Shown in pieces: positions 24,643-37,839 of a DNA stretch of 64,000 nucleotides; position 1 is the stretch's first letter; every line of letters starts with the position of its first letter. The translations under genes and the position numbers were made by a program. The stretch is taken from positions 4,624,229-4,688,228 of the forward strand of contig CM049314.1 in the NCBI GenBank assembly GCA_026874595.1, in the 5' to 3' direction. The stretch is from Sipunculus nudus. Its lineage: Eukaryota; Annelida; Sipuncula; Golfingiida; Sipunculidae. A model generated the notes under the pieces. The model had not been told where the DNA came from. It did not search any database and was given only the letters and a program-made list of their open reading frames with translations.

Positions 24643-24835
24643 ACCCCGACTGGCGGCACTGGACCCCGGCTTGGCGGCACTTGACCTCGAATGGCGGCAC
24701 TAGACCTCGACTGGCGCCAGTGGACCCTGGCTTGGCGGCACTGGACCTCGAGTGGCGGAAACTGGACTTCGACTGGCGCCACTGGATCTCGACTAGCGGC
24801 ACTGGACCCGTCTGGCCCCACTTGACTCCGGAAAC
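24643..24835. repeat. GC-rich minisatellite, about 23-bp unit
   Basis: About eight degenerate direct units of the form CTGGACCTCGACTGGCGGCA. It lies just beyond the conserved actin flank. The open frames it creates (24590-24880 and 24639-24821) are translations of the repeat and not a supported gene. Confidence 0.85.
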
Positions 24836-24880
24836 TTCCAAACTGTCCCCAGAATGAGTATGCGGCCCTCTGAAATACAT

Positions 24881-26236
24881 TTCTACCCTACATGCTGATT
24901 CATATTAATAAACCTAAAACAAAGTCTGGGACTACTTTGGTACTAAGGCTCATACATATTCATGAGCGCCAAAAATTAAATAGGCAGGAAACAATGCCCC
25001 TGTTACAATGACATTCCTCAATGGGGTGCACTCGATGATCGCTGTTAATTCCCCAATTTTCGCACGAGCCATTGACGCTGACTGGCGATTGCCTGATTGC
25101 AACACCTACAAAGATACAAAATATTAAAAAAAAATTTAAATAAGACATTATTAATCAAAAACGAAAGCTGTTGTGATATAATCGTTACAACAAGGATTAT
25201 GGAACATGGCGGTGCAATAGACGCAAGCGCCCTCTGGTGGCCACAATTGCATCAGAAAACAAGGTTCTATATGGGCCCTGATGTATACAAAATAATGTTT
25301 AATAAAAGTAACCCTACTGCTGTCAGACGCAAAACTCACTTGTACATTTAGGTAACACAGGTAACAGTATTGGCCATAGATCGAGAATGATCCAGCTAAA
25401 CATTGAGCGATATAAGGGGCCGTTACGGTGTAATGTAAATGTGACTCTTGTTTATACCACGTTCTGGCAACGTCCCCCTTATTTCACTCAATGATTTTCT
25501 CCAACTAACTCTACGAGGCGAGTGCCTATGGACAAACCTTTGCCTAACACACACTGTGCCGTTAGGTTGAGTAGGTTTTGTTCTAGAATACTGATTATTT
25601 TATACAAATAAGTTCTTTCCAGTAGAAAAACACGGCTGGATTCTAATACAATTAATGTTTTCTGCATTACTGTTATGCTGTATAACAGACAATATTCCAC
25701 AGTTAGGGATACTTTTCTTACTTTCTTATTAAAAAAAGGATAATCCTTATAGGGCCTATGTTCAGAGGAGACATGTGTGATCTCACTGGACCTGTGTGGT
25801 CACCAATTATTAACCATTTTAGACATATCTGTGACAAAAAGAATTACAATATTTTGAATATTTTTTATCTGTGTGGTGTCTCTTAACATAATTTGACAAT
25901 AAAATAAATTTTTAATGGAGAACATATTTCATGACAACCGTAAAAAAATATTCATGACCATATAGCTACAGCAGTTGCATTCATCCTTACACCTAATTGA
26001 AAAATATATGTATATTATATTCATTATAATTGTATGTTTTATTTTCTTTTTCTTAAAGATGCGCAAGTATATGTATTCAACTTGTGCTAATATATATATT
26101 GCTTCTTAGCTATGCCGACAGATGTCAGCACATCTAAAAAAGACTTCAAAGGGAAAGGTCGAGTACATGTATGATTATTCTATATATCCGTTTCATATAT
26201 ATTGGAATAACATGGGGTCTAAATTATTTATATATA

Positions 26237-26275
<39 letters not shown>

Positions 26276-26369
26276 ATATGTGTGTTCCTACATCTGTGTG
26301 TTCGTTTTACATTTAAAGGTACATCTTGCTGCTTGTTTGCAATACAAAATAGAAAAAACAAAATAAATA

Positions 26370-26404
<35 letters not shown>
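24881..26404. other. No gene; (TA)n microsatellites
   Basis: AT-rich. (TA)n tracts at about 26236-26272 and 26374-26402; the open frames over them are low-complexity Tyr-Ile runs. Nothing else recognised. Confidence 0.4.
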
Positions 26405-26408
<4 letters not shown>

Positions 26409-26690
26409 CAAGATAAACTTTCCCAGGAGTCACACCTTCGGTGAACTAGGTGGCGGTAATTTCCTAATTACTTCAAACCACCATTCCCAGGGCCACAAAG
26501 TTTTACCGTCACGTTGGAAGACCCCCCATTTTATTACGAATACAAATTGTTCAGGAGAAAATATTAGGTCGATCCGGGATTCGAACTCATGTCGATGGCG
26601 CACATGTCCGGCGTTCCAACCGCTTTGTTAGAAAAGCGTGCTTCACTAGCGAGACAGTTAGGTCCGCTTTAATGTCAACCTGTAACAGTA
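26405..26690 (-). mobile_element. tRNA-derived SINE, family 3, copy 1
   Basis: Minus-strand element. The reverse complement of GATCCGGGATTCGAACTC is a clear B-box, and the segment TTCACTAGCGAGACAGTT.GGTCCGCTTT is shared with 29930-30050 and 30085-30280. Confidence 0.75.
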
Positions 26691-28200
26691 TTCAATATTA
26701 AACTTAATTAACCTTTCATCTGATCAGTTGAACCACAATTTTCATTTTGTGGGATACATACAGTAAAATATATGTGTTAGTATATTATATATTTATATTT
26801 ATATATATATGTGTGTGTGTGTGCATATACATTTATACATACATGTATTATGTTTATATATATATTTATATATACTCTTATTCTACATTTGTCATTTACT
26901 GTAACTTTTCATTTATTTAATACATAAATGCACATATTAATGACGTAATAACCTTCCCACTATGATATGATAAACATTATTTCATCGATAAAAAGAATTA
27001 ATATACGAGGGGCAGTAGGGTGGCTTGCCGCTGTGCAAAAACTACCTTACTATACAAGTGTTTTATGGTGAAGCTTTCTATTTTTATTGCATAATAATCA
27101 GGAGCCAGCTCAAAAAATGATTATACGCGATACCTTTGGAAAGAAAAGGGGAAAAACCGTTTAAATCCTGATTCCTGGAAATGGCCACCATACAATATCA
27201 GATATCTCAACTTATAAACATAGAAGGACCATATAAGATTCCAGATGACCATTTTTCCTGTGGTCAAAGTTTTAAGTTCATGAGTACACTAATTATATGC
27301 TTGGATTTGAAAATGGCTCTCTGGAAAGGTACACGTGTCATGTGAGAAGGCCTTCTATTGTGTGACCTGGACTCCGCAATTTTGCAAACTTTAGTGTAGG
27401 CAAGCGGAACTTTAGCTGTACTATATAAAAGGGGATGGAAGTGTTCATCCATACGTCCAGCGTCTGACCATTGTTTCTTTTAATTGATAGAAAATTTTAC
27501 ACAGCCAACTCCACTAACTATTGAAGGTAAGGTCTCTTTAATCCCATCGGACCTTCATCCGGCTCCATCCAGACCACCCATGGGATTTACCCATCCAGAG
27601 GGAGAGACCCCATATATAAGGATAAATTATCGCCATGGCGCAGTAAGCGTAAAAATACATCGAAGAGATGTTTTATACTAAGAACGAATATTTATAATAT
27701 GGAAGACTAAAACAGGAGATTGCGCAATAAAAATAAAACCCCTAAACCGATCTTTGGTACCACACTTAACGCAACAAGACCTTTCTGATTTAGAACCCCA
27801 TCGTGCAAATCATAAAAATTTCAAAGGGAATGATAATAGAAAAAAATGAAGTTAAGATACGGTCCATGAGTGCTGAGAGCTTATAATAATTTAGGTTTAC
27901 AATAAAATACAGGTTTGTGCTTATTTTTCACAATAACATGCCGTGATAGTAATACAAAATAAGTCACTGCATAATTGTTAGTTGTTTTTGTATTATTAGA
28001 ACATGCTTTGTCTCACAAGTTTCATTTCCAGGTTGAGGTTTTGAGAGTATGGAAAAGTATGGACACGCAAGGTTTCTATGTTAAACTTATTCATTCTGGT
28101 TACACCATCTACAAGGCTGTCTTGCTGGGTACAAAGAAGTGTATACTTTTAATCTCCTTTAATCTTTAATCTCCTTTTTCAGTTTTCAGAATAATGATTC

Positions 28201-28205
<5 letters not shown>
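26691..28205. other. No gene recognised
   Basis: Short TA/TG-rich tracts at 26790-26880. The open frames at 27264-27452, 27484-27681 and 27975-28169 have no recognised family. Confidence 0.35.

Positions 28206-28255
<50 letters not shown>
28206..28255. repeat. (TA)n microsatellite
   Basis: About 25 TA units. Confidence 0.95.
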
Positions 28256-28258
<3 letters not shown>

Positions 28259-28485
28259 TGTTGAGACCGGTTATTATGATACAGATTTAATTTTAAAAAG
28301 CAGTATCCACATTTATTCCCCTTTATTATATATACAGGAAATATTCAAAATCACAACGATCATCAGTACCTCTATAAAGTGGTTGCACTTGTTAGGTGGT
28401 CATATAAGCCAGGTTTAATATAAAGAGTGAAAAAAATCCGTATGTGGAAGACGGTTAGGCTTGGTGTTGATCATATATATATATA

Positions 28486-29920
28486 ATGTAACGGCTCCGA
28501 AAATACCACTTTCATAACATTGTCGTATAAAATATTAGGTCATGAATCGCCTTGCTGTCTTGAATTCCCTTGGTTGCCTTGGTTGCATTGTCTCATACTG
28601 ATTTTCAGTCGGAACCGGTTTTCTGTAGTTTTGTATCGTTTCATTTAGACAAACACACCGACCGACCCGCATCCTGCCAAGCCTCAGTCTCATGACACCG
28701 AGAACTGAAAGTTTTAATTTTGTGCTAGTCAGGTAAGGACTGTTTTTACTGAACTCTTAAACCCTAACATTTATCCTATTCGGTACTTTCAGTTTTCAGT
28801 TTCAGTATATCGTGTAAATCGTTTTTATTCCTTCTTCCATTTGTAACGCTACAAGGTAATTTATATTCGTTGTACACGCATGAATATTTGTATTAACTGC
28901 ATGTAATACGCAATGGTATCTTCAAATGTGGTTTCCTAAAGTGTGCCCATTTGTATAATGATTTACCTTGTAATGTCCACTACTTCTGTATATAACTAAG
29001 TAATTAATTGTAATGTGCAAGTTAAATGAATTGCATATACCATATATCATATTTATCATATGTTAAGAGTGTTAGTTTTGTGCTATGCAGGGTCGCCGGA
29101 TTGGAGCACTCCAGGATATGTATAGTCGTTTGTCTGTACGTTTCCGGTTCGGTGATTATGTGCTTTACCGATGACTGCAGTTCATATGCCTTGAGCATTG
29201 TTTTCATCAAGTGCATGTGTTTGCTTAAGTTTAAGGTTAAGATCATTCCGTAAGCTTCATATGGCTCGTTCCGCGATTTTGACGGGTCAGTGATATCTTT
29301 TAACTATTATTTTGCGTACACTGCTACCAGCTTAATTCAGGTTTAATTATCAATCCCATTCCTGTGAACATTCCACTTGAAGCATCCAACCTAAGTCCCA
29401 CTGCACGCCGTCCACTGCTAACTGTTATGCGCGACCTATCATTCTTTGTAGGTGAAGTGTCGGGACGCCACTATCTTTACTGGGGGAGCGTGTGATGTAT
29501 GGTGTGGTGAATGTGCTGTTAGATTATGTGGCCTAGTTTGCTGCCAATATTTTTTTTTTATATTAATGTCGGATCGACATTTTTCTCAAGTAGGGTGAAA
29601 TGTAACGGCTCCGAAAATACCACTTTCATAACATTGTCGTATAAAATATCAGGTCATGAATCGCCTTGCTGCCTTGCAGTTATGAATTGCCTTGGTTGCC
29701 TTGGTTGCATTGTCTCATACTGATTTCCAGTCGGAACCGGTTTTCTGTAGTTTTGTATTGTTTTCATTTGAACAAACACACCGACCGACCCGCACCCAGT
29801 TTCATGTCACCGAGAATTGATCAGTGTTAATTTTGTGGATGGCAGGTAAGGACTGTTTTACTGATTTCTTAAACTCTAACATTTAACCAATTCGGTACTT
29901 TCACTTTTCAGTTTTATATA
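28486..29920 (+). mobile_element. Relic LTR retrotransposon (LTR, about 0.8 kb remnant, LTR)
   Basis: Two direct repeats of about 320-330 bp, 28486-28815 and 29599-29920, both starting TGTAACGGCTCCGAAAATAC and sharing ACACACCGACCGACCCGCA. The second is preceded by a purine-rich AGTAGGGTGAAA, as a polypurine tract would be. The interior contains no gag or pol. A TG start, near-identical ends and the position of the purine tract fit an LTR element that lost its coding region; the right LTR is interrupted by family-3 SINEs. Confidence 0.6.
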
Positions 29921-29929
29921 TTTTTGGCC

Positions 29930-30270
29930 AATCCCATATTCGAGCCTATGTCGGTTGCGCAAAAGTCTGCCAAACCAATCGCTACGCCAGAATAGCATGC
30001 TTCACTAGCGAGACAGTTCGGTCCGCTTTTATGTAAGCCCGTAACACACCCCCTCTTAAGAGCGTTCTGCTATCAGAAGAAGACTAATCATTCCATGAGT
30101 CACACTTTGGTGAGCTTATTTTGTTAAGAAGACAAATTGCTCAGGGGAAACATTGGGCCGATCCCGGATCCGAACCCATGTCGGTGGCGCAAGTCCGGCG
30201 TACCAACCGCTTCGCTAGAAAAGATAGCTTCACTAGGGAGACAATTCGGTCCGCTTTTCTGATGCCCCGT

Positions 30271-30275
<5 letters not shown>
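29930..30275 (-). mobile_element. tRNA-derived SINE, family 3, copies 2 (partial) and 3
   Basis: Partial copy at 29930-30050 and a longer copy at about 30085-30275. Both contain the shared CTTCACTAG(C/G)GAGACA.TTCGGTCCGCTTTT; the B-box reverse complement is CCGGATCCGAACCC. They lie directly beside the right LTR. Confidence 0.7.

Positions 30276-30276
<1 letters not shown>

Positions 30277-30332
<56 letters not shown>
30277..30332. repeat. (TA)n microsatellite
   Basis: About 27 TA units at the end of the SINE. Confidence 0.95.
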
Positions 30333-30337
<5 letters not shown>

Positions 30338-30349
30338 TGTCATGCTGTT

Positions 30350-30720
30350 TCAGTGCCATCGTCTGTAGTCGTCCGCGTCATCGTCTGTAGGATATCTTGT
30401 GAACGCGATTACTTTTATAGGGCTGGATATTTTCTTCCAAAAAATTGAAACACTCTTTTTTCCTTACACAATCTCGGACGAGTTCAAAATCCGTTGACCT
30501 TGAACTTGGTCTTCAAGGTCAAATCTACAAAAACGTATTTTTTTGTGAACCACATACTTTTTAAAGAGTTTCACATTTTGTTCTCAAATTTGGTACACAA
30601 AATGTATCTACCAAGTTCTTGGGTTAGTTCGAAATCCGGTGAACTAAACCAAGCTATTCAAGGTAAATAAAGCCGATATATTTTTATTGTCTTGTGAACA
30701 CAATCACTTGTTAAGTATTA
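30350..30720 (+). repeat. Tandem repeat, about 150-bp unit
   Basis: TTGTGAAC starts units at about 30399, 30542 and 30692. Each full unit includes a GTTCGAAATCCG-type block and an (AC)TTCAAGGTCAA block. A CCGTC-like short repeat (CATCGTCTGTAGTCGTCCG) precedes the array, as in the other Helitron-like elements in this window. Confidence 0.6.
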
Positions 30721-31071
30721 CGGGGTTCTCCCTCGCATTCAACACAGGCTTTGTTCATTCGAATTAAGACGAAGGTTATCATACAATACGAATAGTTTGT
30801 TATTATTTAGCCTTTTTTGGATGTCATTTTTATTTTCACATAGGGTGTTCATAATTTTATTTAAGATTTCATATTTTTTCCCGTGCACGGTTTCTAAGGA
30901 TGTCTTTATGCCTTAGCAAATGGAATTTCTGAAACACCAGACAGGGAGTTTTCTCTCCTTAGGTATAAGGCAAATGCTTGATTAAAATTTTTTTTTTTTT
31001 TAAATCTAATTGTAATTGTATTGTTCAAGATGTTGTTAGTGAGATTAGACGCCGTTTCACAGCGATAAGTA

Positions 31072-32520
31072 GTAACCATATATACCGAAGTCATAATACA
31101 ACCATTTATGGAAGACTTTTATTTGAGAATTTTAACGTCACATGCCACCGTCTGTAAGAATAATACCATGAATATGAACATTTACCAGACCGTTAATAAA
31201 TGAACTTTGGTAACGGAGTAATATCGATGATACAGATTTGTTGGTTTCTTTAGAAACTAACGCATTTTACTTCGTAGGTTCAACCAGATGCTCGGCTCCC
31301 TGGGCGTAATGACTTGGTTACATGGAACCGACTCCGAGTTCAAACAATCTGTGCAGCACAACAGACGTCGTGTCTGGTTCAGATTAAGCCCGATAAATAG
31401 CATGTATCCTCTCAAACGCAGAGACACAGAAAAACGACGTAATCCTTGCGATATATCTTCAAATATACCTCTGAGTTGTGCTAGGTGATCCCGGAGACTA
31501 TCTCTTTGATTACTTAACGTTGGATTTGTTATATATTGTTTTGACCAGTCTAGTCTTTCGGGGGGGGGGGATGTCTCACATTATACTCCATCCCTGTAGG
31601 TAAAAGATGCCCCTCAGTCTTACCTGTTATATCTATGACCTATCCTTGACATTGTAATATATATGATATAATATGATATAATATATAATATGACACTGTA
31701 ATATATGATATTTCTGTGGACTGTGTGACATTAATAAAGTCGTGATAGTACGTGATAGATCAAAACTAGTGGCGGTATATGATATCAGTACTAACAGAAA
31801 ATATGATGGTTGTGCAATGACGTTAATTTATTATATAATAATCAAAGCAGTGGCCGAACATTTATTTTTGTATTCTGTTTCATGTAAAGTACAATTAATA
31901 ATTCGCTGATTATTGTTGTGGACTTTTTTTGTAAAATGTTATAAATCGTAATAATAGAAAAATGTATTATTATCATTCGCATGTTTAGAAGGACTGGGCA
32001 AAGAGAATTTTCAGTTTAAAAAATCAACATACCAGATCAACAGTAGCATAATGTTATTAATCCTAGTCTTGCTGCTTTTGAGGTCTCTTTTACAGTACCG
32101 TATACAAATCATTATCATATCATAAAGTCGCGATATTTGTCGGCACAGGTCACTGTTTACAGCTCGACCTTATTGTGATAAGTGCTGAAAACTGATCAGT
32201 TATTATGTTTTTATACATTATATGTGGAATTGAATATTGTTATAAATATGGAAATAAAAAAAATAAAAAAAGCAGGGGATACAATAATAGTTCCTCAGCC
32301 TCATTCAAATATGTATGAGAAGTATGTAACAATTCTCTTATAAATCAGGTCATGTCATTTACTTTATATAGGCGGTGATGATGACAGTATGGGGAAGGGA
32401 TCTAATCATAGCCTGCGAAATTCTCCTTCCGTACTCTTGTGGATTTTTTCCCTTCATACGTTCTCAGCAAAAAGGCCCATGACTTATCTTACATTACTTT
32501 CGAGAAAAATGAAAATTTAA
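31072..32520 (+). repeat. Segmental duplicate of 46.16-47.38 kb
   Basis: Aligns with the end of intron 5, exon 6 and the 3' flank of the hydroxylase gene A. Start landmark AACCATATATACCGAAG, end landmark GGCGGTGAT.ATG.CA.TATGGGGA. Homology stops on both sides. Confidence 0.85.
31278..31488 (+). pseudogene. Orphan last exon of a FAXDC2-like hydroxylase
   Basis: Preceded by a TTCGTAG acceptor. Reads FNQMLGSLGVMTWLHGTDSEFKQSVQHNRRRVWFRLSPINSMYPLKRRDTEKRR and continues to a TGA at 31486-31488. It matches exon 6 of gene A (46347-46521) at most positions. Where gene A ends ..KKST-stop, this copy has lost that stop and reads on 14 or so codons into former 3' UTR. No exons 1-5 are visible upstream, so this is most likely a remnant, although distant or captured use cannot be excluded. 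Confidence 0.8.
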
Positions 32521-33394
32521 GGAACATTTATTATCATGATAGAATTGTTTGCCTTCTGAGTTGCGAAAAAAAGTTAATAATTTTTTAACAGACCAGACAA
32601 GTTCCTCTTTTGTGACCTTGCTTAGTCAAGTAAAGGAAGGAAAAACATATGTATCAGGAAGTTATATCAAACTTTCCAGTTACATTTTTGATAGTGACGT
32701 CACCTTCTCGTGTGCAGACGTCTTTTTTTCGCCACTATATTTTTACAGGCTACGCTTTAAAGAATTCTGCAAAACCAGAGGACCCTCTTAGTGAAAGTTG
32801 CTGCAAAATTGATGTCTAATGAAATATACCACCAAATGGTTAAGGATTCGTTTTGAAATAATTCATAAAACCTTTTTATGTAAATCTATTTAGGTTGCCA
32901 TAGTAACCATCGTAAATTTAACCTCATATCGCCCAACTAGACGTCACCGTTTAGTAAAAAAGACGTGTTCTTATACCATGCAAAAAAACAGTATGGTTTC
33001 AGATGATAATAGAGTACTCGCAAAAAAAATGACTCGTATGAGTGTTAAATGCCTTAAACGGAATAAATATTAATCTACGTATACTGATGATTTAAACAGC
33101 TTGGAATGCGCCGTAGAGAAATGGCCAGGCATTTATAAGAAATATATTGGAAGCCACATAGAACTAAGAGAAGTTGAAAACAAAAATAAGAATTTACATT
33201 CCATCCAGTGATTCCAACAATTTTTAATCAACCGCTGGGCTAAGAGTGACAAGGAAAAATTAAATCAAAGCATCAAAATTAGAACACACCCAAGCTTTCC
33301 GAACACGAATCATTCTTTAACGATCGAGAAGGGTGTTACTATTGCAGGATCAACTCCGGAGAGATCAACCAGTGGAGCCGTCAGTCATAAGTCG
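32521..33394. other. No gene recognised
   Basis: AT-rich. The 80-codon frame at 32549-32791 has no family features. The part after 33110 may be the 5' continuation of the retroelement fragment that follows. Confidence 0.35.
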
Positions 33395-33663
33395 ATTAGA
33401 GAGGCTAGTGTCACAACAACTGTCTCCGATGTGTTGTGTTACTTGCAAAATAAAATCGACTTAATGCCATTTGATCTCTTGGTTAAGGTAATATGCGATT
33501 TCTATAATGACGATCAAATTGTTAAAGCCAAAAACTGCCTGTATTACACTTATGCTACAGACACGCGTTATCGAATTTGAAAGGGGCAAAACAAGCGTGT
33601 CACTTACGTAAACGATATGATAAAGATTATTCAAGAGGCCGATCGAGAAACCATGCCTGTATA
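33395..33663 (+). pseudogene. Fragment of a transposon-associated protein
   Basis: Reads REASVTTTVSDVLCYLQNKI then DLMPFDLLVKVICDFYNDDQ and IVKAKNCLYY, a TGA (33578-33580), then KGQNKRVTYVNDMIKIIQEAD. The pattern MxFDxLVKVxxDFYxxxxIxxAK resembles ORF1-type proteins that accompany CR1-like LINEs in marine invertebrates. That assignment is from memory and not certain. It is interrupted by at least one stop. Confidence 0.45.
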
Positions 33664-35352
33664 AGCAGCATTTGACTAAAGCCGGCTTTCTCCACTGGAT
33701 TTAACGAAGCGGGACTGGCTAAATTCCTAAAAAAAATTAAAGTTTTGCAATAAAAATTATACTTAATATTGAAAATTGGGTGGATCTTATTCACTTGAGC
33801 CTGTTTGGGTGGCCAGATACATTTTGTGGTAAAAGGTGATTTCTATTCTGTAAACACTACGATGTGTCGATAGGGTGTTTGTAAACGCACTCCAGCCCGG
33901 CCACAGGCCTGTCAATCACTATACCCCAACCTCGGCCAGTCGGCCAATAGCGAGGAGCAAATGGTTAATTAATGCAAGGGCAAGTCCATGCTTGGAGCGG
34001 CCTGAGTTGAGGGTCAACGTTTTGATAACCCAATCGATTCAGCTGAGCATACAACTGATAAGTGTTGGATCCTGACCACGTCTGTGATATTCATACTGTC
34101 AACATCGCTACAGCTAAATGCTCTGTGCATAATAACAAACGAAACTACGGTGGGTCGACGACACAAATGTCGAATGCCATTTTAAAAACTGTAGATGTTG
34201 AATGAACCCCACAAGTTTCAGCGGGCCGAACATTCTTCATTGAAAAATTGTTAGGTAGCGATGATAAATCCTCAGAAGACCGCATTCGGACCTTTACGCC
34301 AGAGGGAAAACCAGAGGCCGACACCTGTAGGTGATATGTTGTTTTGCTTTTTACTTTCGGGTTGGTCCCGAAGATGCACACCACACTCTGCCTCCTGTGG
34401 TTCCAGACAGACAGTTGTTCTATTACTCTTACTATTACGACATTTTACCATCAATTACTATTACTAATACTATTACTTGGGTGTCCATTACTATTTCTAT
34501 TGCTTTTGCTGATTGGAGGATTCCACACCTTGCACAGTCACCAATGCCCTTAACTAGTGCTACAATCCCAAGTGTAAACTAATATTACAAGCACCTATAT
34601 CACCAATTAATATTGCACAGATTTCTTATATTCTTAAGCTGTGACTTCAAAGGCTAATGATACTGGGGATCATAATTTTTTTTGCATCTTTAATTCTGTC
34701 CATTTATATATTGAAACCTAAATGATCAGAGTTTCCTTACATTGGTTTATTGATATGTTAATGTAAATTATTTATAATATTGACAAGAAAAAGCAATTTC
34801 CTTGCAAAGGGATTAATAAAGTATATCTTATCATTCAGGGGGAGCATGCCTTATATTGAAGCATTTATTATACCATAGCAACACTACATAAAATATAGCA
34901 CTTAAAGGTCATTCCTTGCATATTCATAAGTGTAACATATCGTCATATAACAAAATGAAGTTCCGTTTTTTGGCTTACTTTTCATCTTTACAGCATTTCC
35001 ACATTGCTATGCCCTGTTTTCCAGTCCGAATTGATATATTCAATAAAAATACTGTTAACATCAATATTTTAGACAGAACCAAACTGGAGACAAGACTAAC
35101 CTGGCTTTGGGGTGTATAACTTCATTTGAATATGATGCCATATTTTATTCCATTGTACTTGTGAGTAGACAAAGAGGTGGTTAACTTTACAATATGCATG
35201 ACCTGTTTTCCTCAGGCATGTCTTTTTCACTACAATAATCTCTTTTATCATTTCCCATTCTTCAGATGTGAGAATTGTTCTTAGTGTGTCAATATCCAAA
35301 TTTCCTGTGTCAAAACAGGCATAATAATATTGTGGATAAAATGTTCATTCAA

Positions 35353-35395
<43 letters not shown>

Positions 35396-37839
35396 TATAA
35401 TTAAAGAGGCTGCAAGGAGATCTGCAAAATTAGTACTGTAAAATAACAGATAAGTATTAAGAAGAAAAAAATAATTTAAAAGATTAAGTATACAAGTTAA
35501 CTAGATAATATATGTGCTAGTACTATGAGTTTAGTCAAGTGATTGTAGTACTTTTATGAGTTCATAGCATTGTAGGCTGCACAAGTTCTAGAAAATAAAA
35601 AAATCTGGGCAGTTGACAATGTTTGATGTAGGTCATCTCACTATGCGCAGCAGGCTGCCCAGACACATCCTTTTTAAAATGGAAATATTGAATTTTTTAA
35701 CTGGTTTATTCAGTACAGAAATGTACAACCTAATATACATTTTTGGTAGTGAAAACACAATTAGCTTATCGTGAACATTATTGTTCTGCGATATATCCGG
35801 TTCAATATTATTATTTTTTCTTGTGTGTGTATGTGTGTTATTGTAATCTGCATCATTAAATGATATCTAGCTGGTGAAAACAAGTCTAGGTGCATTTCAG
35901 AATATGCATATGGATTCATTGTTGTGAGATAAGACATGCCTGCATATCCATGTTTATGTAATCACACGTGAGATGGCGCTAGGGAGCTTAGGTGGCTGAG
36001 ACCCGCTTTGTCCTGTACTTTCATATAATTAGCACCAGTGGTCACCATGCACCTATATAACAGCTGGCACCTACTTGCCTTAGCAATAGACATATCCTGG
36101 ACAGTCACTGGATTGGACTGAATCTGTTCATTATTAATTTATGTTATGCTTCATGACCAAATGGGTCATTGTAAGTAATAGAGAGTAATATGTATTACTC
36201 TATTACTTTGCCTTCTGTTTCTATTACTTTTACTTTTACAGCTCAAATTTTGAGTCTATAACTATTACTATTACTATAACTTATTTCTATTACCCCATGT
36301 CTGGTTCCAGATTATATTAGATTATCCAGGGCAGATGAAAGGCGAAGTATGTCCGTAATTGAATCATTAAAATATACAGTGTTACGCAAAGTTTGTAAAT
36401 AGTGAGGGGACAAGGATTTATTTATTACAAAATTATTATTCATACATTCACGTATTTTTGCATATATCAAAATATAAACCTTACTTCTAGCGGTTCTTCA
36501 GTTATATATATATGTATATATATATATATTAATATATATATATATATTAATAATATAATATTAATATATAATTAATTATATATATGTTCTATATTGGATC
36601 AGAATATTCGGCATATCTGGTTTTTAATATGTTTAATTTTCAGGGAGGCCTACTCGCTGAACCTTTAGAGATTCTTGGACACTGTTATATGTTGATTAAT
36701 TGATTGATTGATTGATTGATTGTTATTACTGATTACCTTATTATACGATTTTCGGGCTCTTTCTGTGACTTTAATGTGTATGCATCATGTATTAATACAA
36801 ATCATCTTCTTCCTGCTTCCCTCAAAGAATCAATACGTCAAGACTTCACATGTGACTTGGATGTGTATGCAAGATTTGTATGATTGTAATAAACTTATTT
36901 CTATTGTCCAATCCCTAACACATGTAAAGGGTGTAAACCGTGAAAAGTAAACTATCCTCGTTCTCCATAAATGGCCATATATCCCGCTCGTGTAACCTCT
37001 ATGTGAGCACGCGGTTTCCAATTAGGTCCGCCCGTCCACCGGCACACCTGTACTCGCGCGGGTCCCGGCTTTAAGGACCAGCCCACTTTGGCACTCAACC
37101 AAAACTGTAAGCTCCGCCTAGTGTAGACCGTAAGCGTGGAGGTTGACAGGTCGCTCTTGTGACAGGACAAACTTTAATCGTTTTAATTTGTTTTATAAAT
37201 TATATTATGGCATGGTTTGATAAGAATAACCGTCTTGTCCAAAGTTATGTGACAGGTCAACAGGTAATTGTCCTATATTACGTCTGTAGACCAAATGATC
37301 TTCTCAAATGTAGTTTTTGACCTTTTTTCTCAAAATTTCATTTCACCTGAACATCTTATCTTTAGAGCGTTATTCCTCAGTAATTACTTGTCCGAAACAC
37401 ACCGTCTTTGCCATATATATTTGTAATTATATCAACTCAAAACTTTTTTACGCCTGAAGTTAATTGGTAGGATTTCATTTAGAAAAACGTAAAAATTGAA
37501 ATGATTTGTGAATGTTTCAAAATAAAATACAATGTAAAATTGTTATTTTAAACTTAACTTTATACCAATTTTCGATTTATTTAAAAATATAATATGTATC
37601 TGCTTTAGATGTTTTTCGAATAAACTTTTTTTGTTAAATATTAAAATTAAAGTAAAACTCGTTTAGATTCAAACCTGTTCTTCCGACACTAGGTTTATTT
37701 TTACCAATATGTAGAGAATCTTCTAAGCTTTCAGAAAATGTATCTTTTAGGGGTTCTTTAGATTGTTCAATGCATAGGAAATATTAAACAAGTCAGGTCC
37801 TAGGGGTAGAATAGTCCTGCTACTTTAAACTCAGTTGAC
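33664..37839. other. 4.2 kb without a recognisable gene
   Basis: Contains (TA)n at 35358-35393 and mixed TA at about 36500-36580, (TTGA)n at 36694-36722, and degenerate ATTACT-type arrays at 34420-34510 and 36180-36300. A GC-rich patch lies at 36955-37170 and looks like a repeat end, but I cannot name the family. Open frames, including 34145-34384 minus, are unsupported. Confidence 0.4.

Noticed and set aside
28033-28140. Possible hydroxylase exon 3 (VEVLRVWKSM after an AG)
   Set aside because: Only VE..RVW agrees with gene A exon 3 (VEPGRVW); the rest does not align and no matching donor is seen.
34145-34384. 79-codon minus-strand frame
   Set aside because: Reads somewhat like a protein, but overlaps two other open frames and has no recognisable motif.
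36955-37170. GC-rich patch as a possible CpG-island promoter
   Set aside because: No exon follows on either strand and the sequence looks like a repeat end; I could not name the family.
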